A stretch of DNA of 64,000 nucleotides, taken from NCBI GenBank assembly GCA_964486865.1, contig CAZAOZ010000002.1:62001-126000 (forward strand). Direction: 5' to 3'. The position numbers were made by a program, and so were the translations under genes. Source of the DNA: Ga0077527 sp964486865. Its GTDB lineage: Bacteria; Pseudomonadota; Gammaproteobacteria; Burkholderiales; SG8-41. Positions 36,881-46,998 of this stretch are shown in pieces (the first letter of the stretch is position 1; each line of letters begins with the position of its first letter). The notes under the pieces were generated by a model that was not told the origin of the DNA, did no database searches, and saw only the letters and a list, made by a program, of their open reading frames with translations.

Positions 36881-37468
36881 ATGGAAGCATTTCTCCTCTC
36901 TACCGGTATCGTCGCCCTTGCTGAAATCGGCGACAAGACGCAATTGCTCGCGCTGGTGCTCGCCGCGCGTTTCAAAAAACCGTGGCCGATCATTGCCGGC
37001 ATCCTGGTTGCGACACTCGCCAATCACGCGCTCGCCGGCAGTCTCGGCGCCTGGGCCAGCGTCCAGTTGGGCCCCCAGGTGATGCGCTGGATACTCGGCG
37101 TGTCGTTCCTCGCGATGGCGGCGTGGATGCTGATCCCGGACAAGATTGACGCCGACGCTGCCGGCGCGCAGCGCGCACCTTTCGGCGTATTCGGCGTCAC
37201 CACCGTCGCGTTTTTCCTCGCCGAAATGGCCGACAAGACACAGATCGCCACCATTGCCCTCGCCGCCCGCTTCGACGCGCTGAGCGCCGTCATCCTCGGC
37301 ACCACGCTGGGCATGATGATCGCCAACGTGCCCGCCGTGCTGCTCGGCGAAATCGCCACCCGGAAAATCCCGGCAAAAATCGTGCATGCCATCGCCGCGC
37401 TGATCTTCGCGGCACTGGGCATTGCGGTGTTGTGGGGGCCGGTGCCGGACTGGATGATCGGGCACTAG
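36881..37468 (+). CDS. TMEM165/GDT1-family cation exporter (likely Mn2+)
   Basis: 195 residues from ATG 36881 (MEAFLLSTGIVALAEIGDKT). A much longer in-frame reading starts at 36638, but it runs through AT-rich intergenic sequence. Six hydrophobic helices in two repeats, each with the E-x-G-D-K-T type motif: EIGDKTQL and EMADKTQIA. Bacterial relatives such as MneA export manganese; calcium has been shown for eukaryotic members. No recognisable yybP-ykoY riboswitch precedes it. Its upstream region at 36640-36690 is very AT-rich. Confidence 0.9.
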   Translation: MEAFLLSTGIVALAEIGDKTQLLALVLAARFKKPWPIIAGILVATLANHALAGSLGAWASVQLGPQVMRWILGVSFLAMAAWMLIPDKIDADAAGAQRAPFGVFGVTTVAFFLAEMADKTQIATIALAARFDALSAVILGTTLGMMIANVPAVLLGEIATRKIPAKIVHAIAALIFAALGIAVLWGPVPDWMIGH

Positions 37469-37638
37469 CGCGACACCAAAATACAAAAGCCGCCCTGCGC
37501 GGGACTTTGGCGTAAATCCGTGGAGGAGGTTGTGCTGGTATCGCCAGAAGGCGATACCAGCATCCCGCGTCGACGTGCGCCGCGGGACCGCCGGCGCGCT
37601 TTCGCGCTCCGGCGTCCTGCGCGCAGTCCCCCGGACCA
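37469..37638. other. Intergenic hairpin region with a decayed terminator copy
   Basis: No gene is supported. Positions 37474-37498 are an almost exact copy of the terminator half at 37948-37970. A perfect 12-bp stem GCTGGTATCGCC, loop AGAA, GGCGATACCAGC lies at 37534-37561, followed by a G/C-rich imperfect hairpin at about 37590-37625. Confidence 0.65.
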
Positions 37639-37905
37639 GGGCCTGTTAACCATCATTTCGTGAGTGCGACGGCGACGATTGGGCCCCAGGGCTAGAAGCG
37701 TCGAGCGTGGTTTGCCCTTAGGCAAATAAGCGAAGGCGCGACAACGCCCTGGGGCCCAATCGTCCCGTCCCTGCGGGTTGTGGCCAAAATCGCCACTGGC
37801 TGCGTTGCTCGCCTTGCCCATATTCCCGATATGGGCCGCGGCAAGCGCCTTGCCACTGACAATTTTGGCCGCAACGCATCTCACGAAATGATGGTTAACA
37901 GGCCC
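37639..37905. mobile_element. MITE-like element with 26-bp terminal inverted repeats
   Basis: 267 bp bounded by perfect 26-bp inverted repeats at 37639-37664 and 37880-37905. Nested inside are a perfect 19-bp inverted repeat (37674-37692 with 37746-37764), a TTTGCC / GGCAAA stem, a GGCCAAAAT / ATTTTGGCC stem and a CCCATAT / ATATGGG stem. It has no coding capacity. No clear target-site duplication is seen. Confidence 0.7.
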
Positions 37906-37938
37906 TAGCTGGTCGAACTCGAGGGAGTGGCTCACCAG

Positions 37939-37986
37939 CCTCCACTCCACCAAATACAAAAGCCGCCCTGCGGCGGCTTTTGTATT

Positions 37987-38000
<14 letters not shown>
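37939..38000 (-). terminator. 29-bp perfect palindrome: tRNA-Ala terminator that includes the tRNA 3' end
   Basis: Arms 37939-37967 and 37972-38000 are perfect inverted copies around a 4-base loop. The core AAAAGCCGCC / GGCGGCTTTT is a terminator in the minus direction just after tRNA-Ala. The outer 14 bp of the stem are the last 14 bases of the tRNA itself. Confidence 0.85.
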
Positions 38001-38062
<62 letters not shown>

Positions 38063-38132
38063 TCAAAGAGCGGCGGATTTTACCCGCTTGCCCCGCCTGC
38101 AGCAAATCGGCGGGCGGGTGCGGGCTGCGGAC

Positions 38133-38138
38133 TATAAT
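38133..38138 (+). promoter_or_regulatory. -10 box (TATAAT) for the sapC-like gene
   Basis: Perfect TATAAT, 18 bp before the GGAGG ribosome site. No clear -35 box; the region upstream is the start of tRNA-Ala on the other strand. Confidence 0.5.
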
Positions 38139-38168
38139 CTAGCCGCAGAACCTCTGGAGGACTCCGCC

Positions 38169-38948
38169 TTGGACATCAAGCCCCCCTACGGCTATCAGGA
38201 AATCGTCCCGCTGACGAAGACGCACAGGGTTTTGTTGCCGGAAGAACGCAGGCTGCCGGTGCTGTTCCGCCACCTGACCGCGCTGCCGCTGTCGTTCACG
38301 GAATTCGCGGTTGCTGTGCATGACTATCCGATTGCCTTCATCTCCGGCGACAACGGCCGGAGTTTCGTGGCCATGGCCGTACTGGGCCTCGAGCAGCAGC
38401 AGAACCTTTTTGTCACCGGCGACGATGCCTGGGATGCGCAGGCCTACGTCCCCGCCTATGTGCGCCGCTACCCGTTCTGCATGACCCGGGTGACGGTGGA
38501 CGGGCAGGAGCAGGCTGAACGCATCGCCTGCGTCGAAAAACGCGCGCTGAAACCCAGGGGCGAGGCGTTGTATGACGACAAGGGCGAACCGCTGCCGGTC
38601 TGGGAAAACCGGCGCAAGCTGCTGTTCGAGTTCGAGGCCGACCTCGCGCGCACCGAAGAAATGTGCCGGCGGCTGCACGAACTGCAATTGCTGGACACTT
38701 TCACTGCACAGGCGGCGCCGACCGGCGAGGCGCCGATCACGCTGACCGGCATGTACCGCATTTCGGAAGAACGCCTGCACGCGCTGCCGGCGGATACGCT
38801 GAAGGAACTGGCACAGAGCGGCATCCTGTCGCGGGCGTACATACATCTGTTGTCGCTGGGCAATTTCCAGCGCCTGCTGGGGCGGCGAGCACAACGCCGC
38901 GCGCAGACCACGCCGGCGGGAACCATGGATCCGAAAAAGCTGAACTAG
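38169..38948 (+). CDS. SapC-family protein
   Basis: 259 residues from the TTG at 38169, chosen because GGAGG lies 8 nt upstream and a TATAAT box lies further up. The in-frame ATG at 38088 lies between the promoter and the tRNA. The protein starts (M)DIKPPYGYQEIVPLTKTHRV. SapC-like features are FTEFAVAVHDYPIAFI, YPFCMTRVTVDG and the C-terminal LLSLGNFQRLLGRR. The family was named from a surface-layer gene cluster of Campylobacter; the function in proteobacteria is unclear. Overlaps the lgt end by 4 bp, convergent. Confidence 0.85.
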   Translation: MDIKPPYGYQEIVPLTKTHRVLLPEERRLPVLFRHLTALPLSFTEFAVAVHDYPIAFISGDNGRSFVAMAVLGLEQQQNLFVTGDDAWDAQAYVPAYVRRYPFCMTRVTVDGQEQAERIACVEKRALKPRGEALYDDKGEPLPVWENRRKLLFEFEADLARTEEMCRRLHELQLLDTFTAQAAPTGEAPITLTGMYRISEERLHALPADTLKELAQSGILSRAYIHLLSLGNFQRLLGRRAQRRAQTTPAGTMDPKKLN

Positions 38949-39748
38949 GTTTTGTCAGCAGTCGCCGCGGGCGGGCGGGTCAGCGCCCAGGCCAGCATCG
39001 CCGCGCCGGCGAGCACCATCGGAGCCGACAGCCACTGCCCCATCGACAGGCCCAGCGCCAGCAGCCCGAGAAAACCGTCGGGTTCGCGCGTGTACTCCAC
39101 ACCGAAGCGGAATGCCCCGTAACCGATCAGGAACAGCGCCGACGCCGCGCCGCGCGGACGCGGTTTCTGTGTGAACAGCCACAGGATCACGAACAGCACG
39201 ACGCCTTCGAGCGCAAATTCATACAGTTGCGAGGGATGCCGCGCCACGCGATCGACGTTGGGGAACACCATCGCCCACGGCACATCGGTCGCACGCCCCC
39301 ACAGTTCGGCATTGATGAAATTGCCCATGCGCCCCGCCGCCAGCCCCAGCGGCACCAGCGGCGCGATGAAATCGGTGATGCGCAGCCAGTCCTGGCGGCG
39401 GCTGCGCGCGAACCAGATCATCGCAATGACCACGCCGAGAAATCCGCCGTGGAACGACATGCCGCCTTCCCATACGTAGAACACTTTCCACGGCGCCGCC
39501 AGGTACTCGCTGAACTTGTAGAACAGCACGTAACCCAGCCGGCCGCCGAGTATGGTGCCGAGGATGCCGAAGAACAGCGCGTCGTCGAGGTCGGTGCGCG
39601 TCCATACGCCGCCCGGATTGCGGTCGATGCGGTAACGGCCGGCCAGCCAGAACAGGCCGAAGCCGAGCAGGTACATCAGCCCGTACCAGCGCAAGGCAAG
39701 CGGCCCGATCTGCAAGGCCACGGGGTCGAACTGCGGGTGTATGAACAT
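38945..39748 (-). CDS. lgt: Prolipoprotein diacylglyceryl transferase
   Basis: 267-residue inner-membrane enzyme that transfers diacylglycerol to the lipobox Cys of prelipoproteins. The start at 39748 (MFIHPQFDPVALQIGPLALR) matches family starts; an in-frame extension to 39970 overlaps ilvD. The Lgt signature is GRMGNFINAELWGR, with RHPSQLYEF and WYGLMYLLGF also conserved. Seven membrane helices are expected. Divergent from ilvD with a 90-bp shared promoter region. Confidence 0.97.
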   Translation of the reverse strand: MFIHPQFDPVALQIGPLALRWYGLMYLLGFGLFWLAGRYRIDRNPGGVWTRTDLDDALFFGILGTILGGRLGYVLFYKFSEYLAAPWKVFYVWEGGMSFHGGFLGVVIAMIWFARSRRQDWLRITDFIAPLVPLGLAAGRMGNFINAELWGRATDVPWAMVFPNVDRVARHPSQLYEFALEGVVLFVILWLFTQKPRPRGAASALFLIGYGAFRFGVEYTREPDGFLGLLALGLSMGQWLSAPMVLAGAAMLAWALTRPPAATADKT

Positions 39749-39838
39749 GGGAAGTTTCAGGGGATGCGATAAAATGTGACTCGCATTATACGTGCCCTGC
39801 CCCGGCGCACAGCCGCCCGACCCTACTGGAGAATTCAC

Positions 39839-41512
39839 ATGCCGTTGAACAAACGCAGCCAACTGATCACCGCCGGTGTCGCACGCGCGCCCAACCGCGC
39901 CATGCTGCGCGCGGTCGGTTTCGGTGACGGCGACTTCGAGAAACCCATTGTCGGGGTGGCCAACGGCCACTCGACCATGAATCCGTGCAATGCCGGCATC
40001 CAGCCGCTGGTCGATCGCGCCATCGCCGCGCTCAAATCAGCCGGCGCGATGCCGCAGGTGTTCGGCGTGCCGACCATCACCGACGGCATCGGCATGGGCA
40101 CCGAGGCGATGAAGTATTCGCTGGTGTCGCGCGAAGTCATCGCCGACTGCATCGAAACCGCCGTCAACGGCCAGGCCATGGACGGCGTGCTGGTCTGCGG
40201 CGGCTGCGACAAGAACATGCCTGGCGGCATGATCGCGATGCTGCGCATGAACGTGCCCGGCATCTACGTCTATGCCGGCACCATCAAGCCCGGCAAATGG
40301 AAAGGCCAGGATCTGACGGTGGTCAGCGCCTTCGAGGCCGTCGGCGCCTACGCCGCGGGCAAGATGAGCGACGAGGATTTCATCGGCATCGAGAAAAACG
40401 CCTGCCCGTCGGTGGGCGCCTGCGGCGGCATGTTCACCGCCAACACCATGTCGTCGTCGTTCGAGGCACTGGGCATGAGCGCGCTCGGCTCATCGCAAAT
40501 GGCCTCGCCGGATCCGGAGAAGGCCGACTCGGCCGCCGCATCCGCGCTGCTGCTGGTCAACGCCATCAAGCAGAACATCAAACCGCGCGACATCGTCACC
40601 CGCAAATCCATCGAAAACGCGGTGGCGCTGATCATGGCCACCGGCGGCTCGACCAACGCCGTGCTGCATTACCTCGCCATCGCGCACGCCGCGCAAGTGA
40701 AATGGACCATCGACGATTTCGAGCGCGTGCGCCGCAAGGTGCCGGTGCTGTGCGACCTGAAACCGTCGGGGCGCTACGTGGCCGTCGATTTCCACCGCGC
40801 CGGCGGCGTGCCGCAGGTGCTGAAAATGCTGCTCAAGCACGGGCTGCTGCACGGCGAGTGCATGACCATCAGCGGCCAGACCATGGCGCAGGCGCTGGCG
40901 AATGTTCCCGATCATCCACGCGCCGATCAGAATGTGATTCGCCAGTGGGACAACCCGATGTACAAAAAAGGCCATCTCGCGATACTCAAAGGCAATCTTT
41001 CGCCCGAGGGTTGCGTCGCCAAAATCACTGGCCTCAAATCGCCGAAAATCACCGGTCCGGCGCGCGTGTTCGACTCCGAAGTGGCGAGCATGAAAGCGAT
41101 CATGGCCAAGAAAATCAAGGCGGGCGACATCGTGGTCATCCGCTACGAAGGCCCCAAAGGCGGACCCGGCATGCAGGAGATGCTCGCCCCCACCGGCGCG
41201 TTGATCGGCCAGGGCCTCGGCGAATCCGTGGGTCTGATCACCGACGGACGTTTTTCCGGCGGCACCTGGGGCATGGTGGTCGGCCATGTCGCACCTGAGG
41301 CTTTTGAAGGCGGCCCGATTGCGCTGATCAAGGAAGGCGACTCGATCACCATCGACGCCCACAAGCTGCTGATCCAGCTCAACGTCTCCGCGAAAGAACT
41401 CGCGGCGCGCAAAAAGAAATGGAAACAGCCGAAACCGCGCTATACCCGCGGCGCACTTGCCAAGTTTGCGCGCCTGGTTTCGACCGCCAGCAAGGGTGCC
41501 GTCACGGATTAG
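39839..41512 (+). CDS. ilvD: Dihydroxy-acid dehydratase
   Basis: 557 residues. Dehydrates 2,3-dihydroxy acids in isoleucine, valine and pantothenate synthesis. The three cluster cysteines are visible: one in NPCNAG and others in CGGCDKNMPGGM and CPSVGACGGMFTANTM, as in the Fe-S dehydratase family. TGGAGA lies just upstream of the ATG at 39839. The C-terminal half has ITDGRFSGGTWGMVVGHVAP. Single gene with its own promoter. Confidence 0.97.
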   Translation: MPLNKRSQLITAGVARAPNRAMLRAVGFGDGDFEKPIVGVANGHSTMNPCNAGIQPLVDRAIAALKSAGAMPQVFGVPTITDGIGMGTEAMKYSLVSREVIADCIETAVNGQAMDGVLVCGGCDKNMPGGMIAMLRMNVPGIYVYAGTIKPGKWKGQDLTVVSAFEAVGAYAAGKMSDEDFIGIEKNACPSVGACGGMFTANTMSSSFEALGMSALGSSQMASPDPEKADSAAASALLLVNAIKQNIKPRDIVTRKSIENAVALIMATGGSTNAVLHYLAIAHAAQVKWTIDDFERVRRKVPVLCDLKPSGRYVAVDFHRAGGVPQVLKMLLKHGLLHGECMTISGQTMAQALANVPDHPRADQNVIRQWDNPMYKKGHLAILKGNLSPEGCVAKITGLKSPKITGPARVFDSEVASMKAIMAKKIKAGDIVVIRYEGPKGGPGMQEMLAPTGALIGQGLGESVGLITDGRFSGGTWGMVVGHVAPEAFEGGPIALIKEGDSITIDAHKLLIQLNVSAKELAARKKKWKQPKPRYTRGALAKFARLVSTASKGAVTD

Positions 41513-41598
41513 TTTATAAAATAATGAATAAAAACAATTGGTTATATAAACTCCCGGGTGGGCCGGCCTCGCCATTCCAGACCTGCCATGTCATCGGC

Positions 41599-41604
41599 TA
41601 CAAT
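41599..41604 (+). promoter_or_regulatory. -10 box (TACAAT) for the cytochrome c gene
   Basis: TACAAT lies 40 bp upstream of the ATG at 41644. The 41513-41560 interval upstream is very AT-rich, with GTTTATA / TATAAAC inverted ends. Confidence 0.4.
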
Positions 41605-41643
41605 CGCGGCACTTTTTTTGACTTCACCACTCAGGGAGTAATC

Positions 41644-41952
41644 ATGAAACTGGTTTTGATCGCCATGGCCGCCGCCGGCACACTCGCCGCGGGCACCGTT
41701 GCCGCATCGGAAAAACTCGCGCAGGCGAACGGCTGCATGACCTGTCATGCCATCGACAAGAAACTCATCGGGCCTGGCTTCAAGGAAATCGCAGCCAAGT
41801 ACAAGAGCGACAAGGGCGCCGAGGCCCGGCTGGCGCAGAAAATCAAGGCCGGCGGCACCGGGGTCTGGGGTACGACGCCCATGCCGCCCAATGCGCATGT
41901 CAAGGAAGACGACATCAAAGCCCTCGCGCACTGGGTGATGACGCAGAAGTAG
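41644..41952 (+). CDS. Class I cytochrome c (c551/c552 type)
   Basis: 102-residue periplasmic electron carrier. Signal peptide MKLVLIAMAAAGTLAAGTVA, then a single haem site CMTCH with the invariant glycine-lysine environment LIGPGFKEIAAKY. The distal Met ligand is in TPMPPNAHV. Length and layout match soluble c551/c552 donors to terminal oxidases or nitrite reductase. GGGAG lies 5 nt before the ATG at 41644. Followed by a terminator. Confidence 0.95.
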   Translation: MKLVLIAMAAAGTLAAGTVAASEKLAQANGCMTCHAIDKKLIGPGFKEIAAKYKSDKGAEARLAQKIKAGGTGVWGTTPMPPNAHVKEDDIKALAHWVMTQK

Positions 41953-41975
41953 GTCGGCACTGTCATCTGTTCCGC

Positions 41976-42002
41976 AAAAAGCCGGCTGCCGCCGACTTTT
42001 TT
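41976..42002 (+). terminator. Terminator of the cytochrome c gene
   Basis: AAAAAGCCGGC, loop TGCC, GCCGACTTTTTT, with one mismatch in the stem and a U-run, 24 bp after the stop codon. Confidence 0.8.
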
Positions 42003-42018
42003 GTGATATCCGCCTAAA

Positions 42019-42047
42019 TTGACATTGTGCCGGGCAACTCTGATAAT
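42019..42047 (+). promoter_or_regulatory. Near-consensus sigma-70 promoter of the LIV operon
   Basis: -35 TTGACA (42019-42024), a 17-bp spacer, and -10 GATAAT (42042-42047). Transcription would start near 42054, leaving a leader of about 135 nt before the first gene at 42189. Confidence 0.78.
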
Positions 42048-42188
42048 CTATAAAATATCTTTCAGTAACAATGACTTAAACAAGAACCCGGCAAGCGACC
42101 CGCAGAAATTCGACAAGCACTCACTGCAAAATCCGGCGGCAGCCGCAGCGTTGCACGCCATACTGAATGAACACACCACGGAGCCTTC

Positions 42189-43448
<1,260 letters not shown>

Positions 43449-43464
43449 CCCGCAACAACTGAGA

Positions 43465-43490
43465 CAACGGCACCCTTAGCGGTGCCGTTG
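43465..43490 (+). promoter_or_regulatory. Intercistronic hairpin between binding protein and permease genes
   Basis: CAACGGCACC, loop CTTAGC, GGTGCCGTTG: a perfect 10-bp stem without a U-run. Such stems often protect the mRNA of the binding protein or partly stop transcription, giving more binding protein than permease. Confidence 0.65.
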
Positions 43491-43512
43491 CTGTCTTAGG
43501 CGCCCGCTCATC

Positions 43513-44436
43513 ATGGAAATTTTCGCGCAACAACTCGTCAACGGCCTGGTGCTGGGCAGCATCTACGCGCTGGTCGCGCTCGGCTACACCATGGTCTACG
43601 GCATCCTCGGCCTGATCAACTTTGCGCATGGCGACATCACGATGATCGGCGCGCTGGTGGCGCTGACAGTCGCCCAACTGCTGGCGGCCGCGGGGCTGCC
43701 GGTGCCGGCGGTGCTGCTGCTCGCCGGCGCCGCCGCAATGATCGTCTGCGTATGCCTCGGCGTCTCCATCGAGCGTGTCGCCTACCGGCCGCTGCGCCGC
43801 GCGCCGCGGCTGGCGCCGCTGATCACCGCCATCGGGATATCCATCCTGCTGCAATATTCCGCCGCGCTGATCTGGGGCAAGCAGTATCTGTCGATGCCGG
43901 AACTGGTCACGCCGGTGCGCATCACCATTGCCGGCGCACAACTGACGGGGCTGCAGGCGACGATTTTCGTGCTGGCATGCGCCATCATGGCGGGCCTGCT
44001 GTGGTTCATCAAATCGAGCCGCATGGGCCGCGCCATGCGCGCCACCGAGCAGAACCCGGATATCGCCGGACTGATGGGCGTCAATATCAATACGGTCATT
44101 ACCTTCACTTTCATTCTCGGCTCGGCGATTGCCGCCGTCGCCGGGTTGATGATCGTGCTGTATTACGGCATCGGCCACTACTTCATGGGTTTCATGCTGG
44201 GCCTGAAGGCCTTTACCGCAGCCGTACTCGGCGGCATCGGCAATGTCGCCGGCGCGGTACTCGGCGGCCTGCTGCTCGGCGTCATCGAGAGCCTCGCTTC
44301 CGGCTACATCGGCGACATCACCGGCGGCGTGCTGGGCAGCAACTACCGCGATGTGTTTGCATTCCTGGTACTGATCCTGGTGCTGGTGCTGCGCCCGTCG
44401 GGGTTGATGGGACAGCACAGCGGGGATCGCGCGTGA
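43513..44436 (+). CDS. livH: Branched-chain amino acid-type ABC permease, LivH family
   Basis: 307-residue inner-membrane permease with about eight helices. The LivH signatures are NGLVLGSIYALVALGYTMVY, GLINFAHGDITMIGA and the coupling region FIKSSRMGRAMRATEQNPD followed by AGLMGVN. The C-terminal half has LKAFTAAVLGGIGNVAGAVL. Its stop overlaps the GTG start of livM, suggesting coupled translation of the permease pair. Confidence 0.95.
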   Translation: MEIFAQQLVNGLVLGSIYALVALGYTMVYGILGLINFAHGDITMIGALVALTVAQLLAAAGLPVPAVLLLAGAAAMIVCVCLGVSIERVAYRPLRRAPRLAPLITAIGISILLQYSAALIWGKQYLSMPELVTPVRITIAGAQLTGLQATIFVLACAIMAGLLWFIKSSRMGRAMRATEQNPDIAGLMGVNINTVITFTFILGSAIAAVAGLMIVLYYGIGHYFMGFMLGLKAFTAAVLGGIGNVAGAVLGGLLLGVIESLASGYIGDITGGVLGSNYRDVFAFLVLILVLVLRPSGLMGQHSGDRA

Positions 44437-45515
44437 ATCATTTCCTGCCCCTGTTGCCGGCACGCGACGCCCGGCGCTGGATGGCTTGGGCCGGGCTGGC
44501 GTTGCTGCTGCTGGCCGCACCTTTCCTGATCGAGGCGCTGCTCGGACGCGCCTGGGTGCGCATCGCCGACGTGGCGCTGCTGTTCATCATGCTCGCGCTG
44601 GGGCTGAACATCGTGGTGGGCTTCGCCGGCCTGCTTGATCTCGGCTACATCGCATTTTTTGCCGTCGGCGCCTACAGCTACGCCTTGCTGGCATCGCCGC
44701 AGTTCGACGTGCATTGGCCGTTCCTGGTGCTGTTGCCGCTGGGCGCCGCGGTTGCGGGCTTTTTCGGAATCCTGCTCGGCGCGCCGACGCTGCGCCTGCG
44801 CGGCGACTATCTGGCCATCGTCACGCTGGGTTTCGGCGAAATCATCCGCGTGTTCCTGAACAACCTGAACCGGCCGTTCAATATCACCAACGGGCCGCAG
44901 GGCATCACGCTGATCGACCCTCTGCAGGCCGGCGGTTTTTCCCTGGCCCAGACCCATGTGTTTGCCGGCCTGACCATCGCGCCGGTACACAGCTATTACT
45001 TTGTGTTCCTCGGCTGCGCCGTGCTGTCCATCCTCATCTCGCTGCGCCTGGAGCGTTCGCGCATCGGCCGCGCCTGGGCCGCGATCCGCGACGACGAACT
45101 GGCCGCGGCCTCAACGGGCATCAATACCCGCAACCTGAAACTGCTGGCCTTCGCGATGGGGGCGACGTTTGGCGGTGTTGCGGGCGGGCTTTTCGCATCG
45201 TTCCAGGGCTTTGTCAGTCCCGAGAGCTTCCATCTGCTCGACTCGATCATGGTGTTGTGCATGGTGGTTCTGGGCGGCATGGGCAATGTCGGCGGCGTGG
45301 TCCTCGGCGCCGTCCTGCTCACGGTGCTGCCGGAAGCGCTGCGCTATATCGGCCCGCTGCAGCAAAGCTGGTTCGGTGCGGTGTTTGTCGATCCATCGGA
45401 TCTGCGCATGCTGCTGTTCGGCCTGGCGCTGGTATTGATGATGCTGTTCCGGCCGGAAGGCCTCTGGCCGTCGCGACAGCGGCGCGCAGCGGGGAAAGTG
45501 CATGCTGCCGGCTGA
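44433..45515 (+). CDS. livM: Branched-chain amino acid-type ABC permease, LivM family
   Basis: 360 residues from the GTG at 44433 that overlaps the livH stop. A longer in-frame reading from 43752 lies wholly within livH and is rejected. LivM-type features are LNIVVGFAGLLDLGYIAFFA, LRGDYLAIVTLGFGEIIRVF, IGRAWAAIRDDELAAASTGI and FAMGATFGGVAGGLFA. It forms the heteromeric channel with LivH. The 3' end overlaps livG by 14 bp. Confidence 0.95.
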   Translation: MNHFLPLLPARDARRWMAWAGLALLLLAAPFLIEALLGRAWVRIADVALLFIMLALGLNIVVGFAGLLDLGYIAFFAVGAYSYALLASPQFDVHWPFLVLLPLGAAVAGFFGILLGAPTLRLRGDYLAIVTLGFGEIIRVFLNNLNRPFNITNGPQGITLIDPLQAGGFSLAQTHVFAGLTIAPVHSYYFVFLGCAVLSILISLRLERSRIGRAWAAIRDDELAAASTGINTRNLKLLAFAMGATFGGVAGGLFASFQGFVSPESFHLLDSIMVLCMVVLGGMGNVGGVVLGAVLLTVLPEALRYIGPLQQSWFGAVFVDPSDLRMLLFGLALVLMMLFRPEGLWPSRQRRAAGKVHAAG

Positions 45516-46284
45516 TACCCCCCTGCTCTCCGCCACCGGCATCAGCAAGCACTTCGGCGGACTGGCGGCGCTGTCGGATGTGTCCATCACCGTCCGTCGC
45601 GGCGAAATCTGCGGATTGATCGGACCGAATGGCGCCGGCAAAACGACGCTGTTCAACATACTGACGGGCATTTACGCGCCCGATGCCGGTGAGCTGATGT
45701 TCGACGGCATGCGGCTGACCGGCATGAAACCACACCGTGTCGCCGCGTGCGGCATCGCGCGCACCTTCCAGAACATCCGGCTGTTCGGCAGCATGACGGC
45801 GCTGGAGAACGTGATGGTCGGCCGGCATGTGCGCACGCGGGCCGGCGTGCTGGGGGCCGTATTCCGGACCCGGAAAACCGTCACCGAGGAACGCGCCGTC
45901 GTCCGCCGCGCCCATGAACTGCTCGACTACTGCGGACTCACGGCGCGCGCGGACGACCGTGCGCGCGATCTGCCGTACGGCGATCAGCGCCGGCTGGAAA
46001 TTGCCCGCGCACTGGCGACCGATCCGCGACTGCTCGCACTCGATGAGCCGGCCGCGGGCATGAACGCCACTGAAACCGGCGTGCTGAAACAATTGCTGGA
46101 ACAGATCCGCGCCGACGGCGTCACCCTGTTGCTGATCGAGCACGACATGAAACTGGTCATGAGCCTTTCGCACAGCGTGACCGTGCTGGATTACGGCGAA
46201 AAAATCGCCGAAGGCGAGCCGGCGGTGGTGCGCCGCGATCCCAAGGTGGTCGAGGCCTATCTCGGCAGCGCCCCGGAGAACTGA
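45502..46284 (+). CDS. livG: Branched-chain amino acid-type ABC transporter ATPase, LivG family
   Basis: 260-residue ATPase. Walker A is GPNGAGKTT. The C-loop is LPYGDQRRLEIARAL, the slightly altered signature typical of LivG. Walker B is LLALDEPAAGMN and the H-loop is LIEHDM. It overlaps livM by 14 bp, with GGGGAAAG before the ATG inside livM. Confidence 0.96.
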   Translation: MLPADTPLLSATGISKHFGGLAALSDVSITVRRGEICGLIGPNGAGKTTLFNILTGIYAPDAGELMFDGMRLTGMKPHRVAACGIARTFQNIRLFGSMTALENVMVGRHVRTRAGVLGAVFRTRKTVTEERAVVRRAHELLDYCGLTARADDRARDLPYGDQRRLEIARALATDPRLLALDEPAAGMNATETGVLKQLLEQIRADGVTLLLIEHDMKLVMSLSHSVTVLDYGEKIAEGEPAVVRRDPKVVEAYLGSAPEN

Positions 46285-46293
46285 GCCGACCAT

Positions 46294-46998
46294 ATGCTCA
46301 ACGTGCGTGGACTCGAGGTCGCCTATGGCGGCATCAAAGCCGTCAAGGGTATCGACCTCACCGTCGGCGCCGGCGAGGTGGTGGCTTTGATCGGCGCCAA
46401 TGGTGCGGGCAAGACCACCACGCTGCGGGCGCTGGCCGGATTGCTGCAGCCGAAAGCGGGCCGGATCACCTATGACGGTGCGGATATCACGGGCAAACCG
46501 GCGTATGATCTGGTGCGGCGCGGCCTTGCCATGGTGCCGGAGGGGCGCGGGGTGTTTCCGCGCCTGACCGTGGCGGAAAATCTGGCGATGGGCGCTTATA
46601 TCCAGAATGACAAAGGCATGATTGAGCGCGATTTGCAGCATGTCTGCCGGCTGTTTCCGCGGCTCGCCGAACGGCAGGCACAAATGGCCGGCACACTGTC
46701 CGGCGGCGAACAGCAGATGCTGGCACTGGCGCGCGCGCTGATGTGCCGCCCGCGGCTGCTGCTGCTGGACGAACCCAGCATGGGTCTCGCGCCGCTGATG
46801 GTGCAGAAGATTTTCGAGACCATGCGCATGATTGCAGCAGAAGGTGTGACCATGCTGCTGGTCGAGCAGAACGCCAGGCTGGCGCTGCAAACCTGCAGTC
46901 GCGGCTATGTGATGGAAAGCGGCAACATCGTCCTCGCTGACGACGCGAAGGCGCTGTTGTCCAGCACACAAGTGAGGCATGCGTATCTTGGAGAATAG
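46294..46998 (+). CDS. livF: Branched-chain amino acid-type ABC transporter ATPase, LivF family
   Basis: 234-residue second ATPase. Walker A is GANGAGKTT, the signature LSGGEQQMLALARAL, Walker B LLLLDEPSMGLAP and the H-loop VEQN with Asn, as in LivF proteins. It pairs with LivG. Its last 20 bp overlap the start of the histidine kinase gene, which ties the transporter to the signalling genes. Confidence 0.96.
   Translation: MLNVRGLEVAYGGIKAVKGIDLTVGAGEVVALIGANGAGKTTTLRALAGLLQPKAGRITYDGADITGKPAYDLVRRGLAMVPEGRGVFPRLTVAENLAMGAYIQNDKGMIERDLQHVCRLFPRLAERQAQMAGTLSGGEQQMLALARALMCRPRLLLLDEPSMGLAPLMVQKIFETMRMIAAEGVTMLLVEQNARLALQTCSRGYVMESGNIVLADDAKALLSSTQVRHAYLGE

Noticed and set aside
43752..44432. 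In-frame upstream extension of livM
   Set aside because: It lies wholly within livH in another frame. The GTG at 44433, overlapping the livH stop, is the natural start.
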